Below are positions 63,672-64,000 of a stretch of DNA of 64,000 nucleotides, piece after piece. Under the pieces are notes generated by a model. The model was given only the letters and a program-made list of their open reading frames with translations. It did not search any database and was not told where the DNA came from. The position numbers and the translations under genes were made by a program. This stretch comes from Simiduia aestuariiviva (GTDB taxonomy: Bacteria; Pseudomonadota; Gammaproteobacteria; Pseudomonadales; Cellvibrionaceae): assembly GCF_014192475.1 (NCBI RefSeq), contig NZ_JACHXZ010000005.1:32495-96494 (forward strand). Direction: 5' to 3'. How positions within the stretch are numbered: the stretch's first letter is position 1; the number at the start of each line of letters is the position of its first letter.

Positions 63672-63765
63672 GCGCGCCCTGTTGACGAATGGCAGCTTGC
63701 TGCTCTATATAAATCAACAGGTTGCGAGCGAAAGTTAAGGTGAAAAATTAATTTTCTAAAAGAGC

Positions 63766-63793
63766 TTGCATGGCGCGCAAACTTCCGTAGAAT
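63766..63793 (+). promoter_or_regulatory. Tandem stable-RNA-type promoter 2
   Basis: TTGCAT (63766-63771), 16 bases, TAGAAT (63788-63793), then GCGCGCC. The -10/discriminator block resembles rrn P1 promoters of enterobacteria. Confidence 0.65.
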
Positions 63794-63934
63794 GCGCGCC
63801 TCTCCAACGGGAACACAGTGTGTTTGAGACGGCGGAGAGGGGGTTTGAGGTTCAGGTTGTTGGCATCGCTAAGTGCCTGATTTCCAAAGTCCCGTCGGTT
63901 GATTACTGATTTGAACGAAGTTTGAAGAAAGTGA

Positions 63935-63962
63935 TTGACAGGCAAAGCGAGATGCGTAAAAT
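63935..63962 (+). promoter_or_regulatory. Tandem stable-RNA-type promoter 3
   Basis: TTGACA (63935-63940), 16 bases, TAAAAT (63957-63962), then GCGCATCCC. A perfect -35, near-consensus -10 and GC-rich discriminator suggest a strong, growth-rate-controlled promoter. Confidence 0.75.
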
Positions 63963-64000
63963 GCGCATCCCACGGTTGAGGCCCAGAGCGCCTAGCCGAG

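Larger units (their letters stand above)
63641..64000 (+). other. Non-coding leader with tandem promoters, probably of an rRNA operon
   Basis: No coding frame is supported here. The stretch holds three promoter-like units with similar discriminators and a hairpin between 63799 and 63840 (CCTCTCC with GGAGAGG). The stable RNA itself would start outside the window. Confidence 0.6.

Overview
The window looks like chromosomal DNA from a free-living, probably marine or soil, gammaproteobacterium close to Cellvibrionales or Pseudomonas relatives. The basis is gene order: ileS-lspA-fkpB-ispH followed by a minor pilin/pilY1 cluster and pilR-pilS, an adjacent fabA-fabB pair, ispB divergent from rplU-rpmA-obgE-proB, and rpsT. 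The genus cannot be fixed from the sequence.

Positions 1-33.7 kb form a large exopolysaccharide/protein-sorting locus of the PEP-CTERM/exosortase (XrtA) type. On the + strand (2-15706) lie the end of a polysaccharide chain-length determinant, a P-loop protein of the BY-kinase fold with a degraded Walker A, an outer-membrane beta-barrel, the TPR lipoprotein PrsT, two O-acyltransferases, a GNAT acyltransferase, two GT2 glycosyltransferases, a Wzx-type flippase, an Asp/Asn beta-hydroxylase-like protein and a Wzy/ligase-type protein. On the - strand (25882 down to 16897) an exosortase with a C-terminal EpsI domain heads a tightly overlapped run of glycosyltransferases, a CapK-like adenylate-forming enzyme and a NodB deacetylase. 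A secreted jelly-roll-like protein sits at 15708-16748. Three PEP-CTERM substrates, an FN3-like lipoprotein, the PrsK-PrsR two-component system and an RmlD-like protein follow. Together these encode Wzx/Wzy-type EPS assembly, its decoration, export, and sorting of exported proteins.

The most informative signal is regulatory. Each of the three PEP-CTERM genes has a sigma-54 (-24/-12) element at a sensible distance, and two of them share an 18-bp box exactly 62 nt upstream of the -24 element. This is what a PrsR regulon should look like.

Positions 34-50.9 kb are housekeeping: fabB, fabA, ispB, rplU, rpmA, obgE, proB, rpsT, an HD-GYP protein, murJ, DUF3144 and DUF3301 proteins, an FKBP, ribF, ileS, lspA, fkpB and ispH. 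Positions 51-61 kb are type IV pilus biogenesis: fimT/U-like, pilV, pilW, pilX, pilY1, pilE, a reversed fimT-like gene, pilR and pilS. A perfect TGTGA-N6-TCACA palindrome and an attenuator-like set of hairpins lie in front of the pilus operon. nadE and pssA follow. The right end (63.64-64.0 kb) carries three tandem promoters with rRNA-like discriminators, so a stable-RNA operon probably begins just outside.

GC content is uneven. The polysaccharide core at about 9.4-18.9 kb is visibly AT-rich compared with both flanks, suggesting exchange of the glycan-specific cassette.
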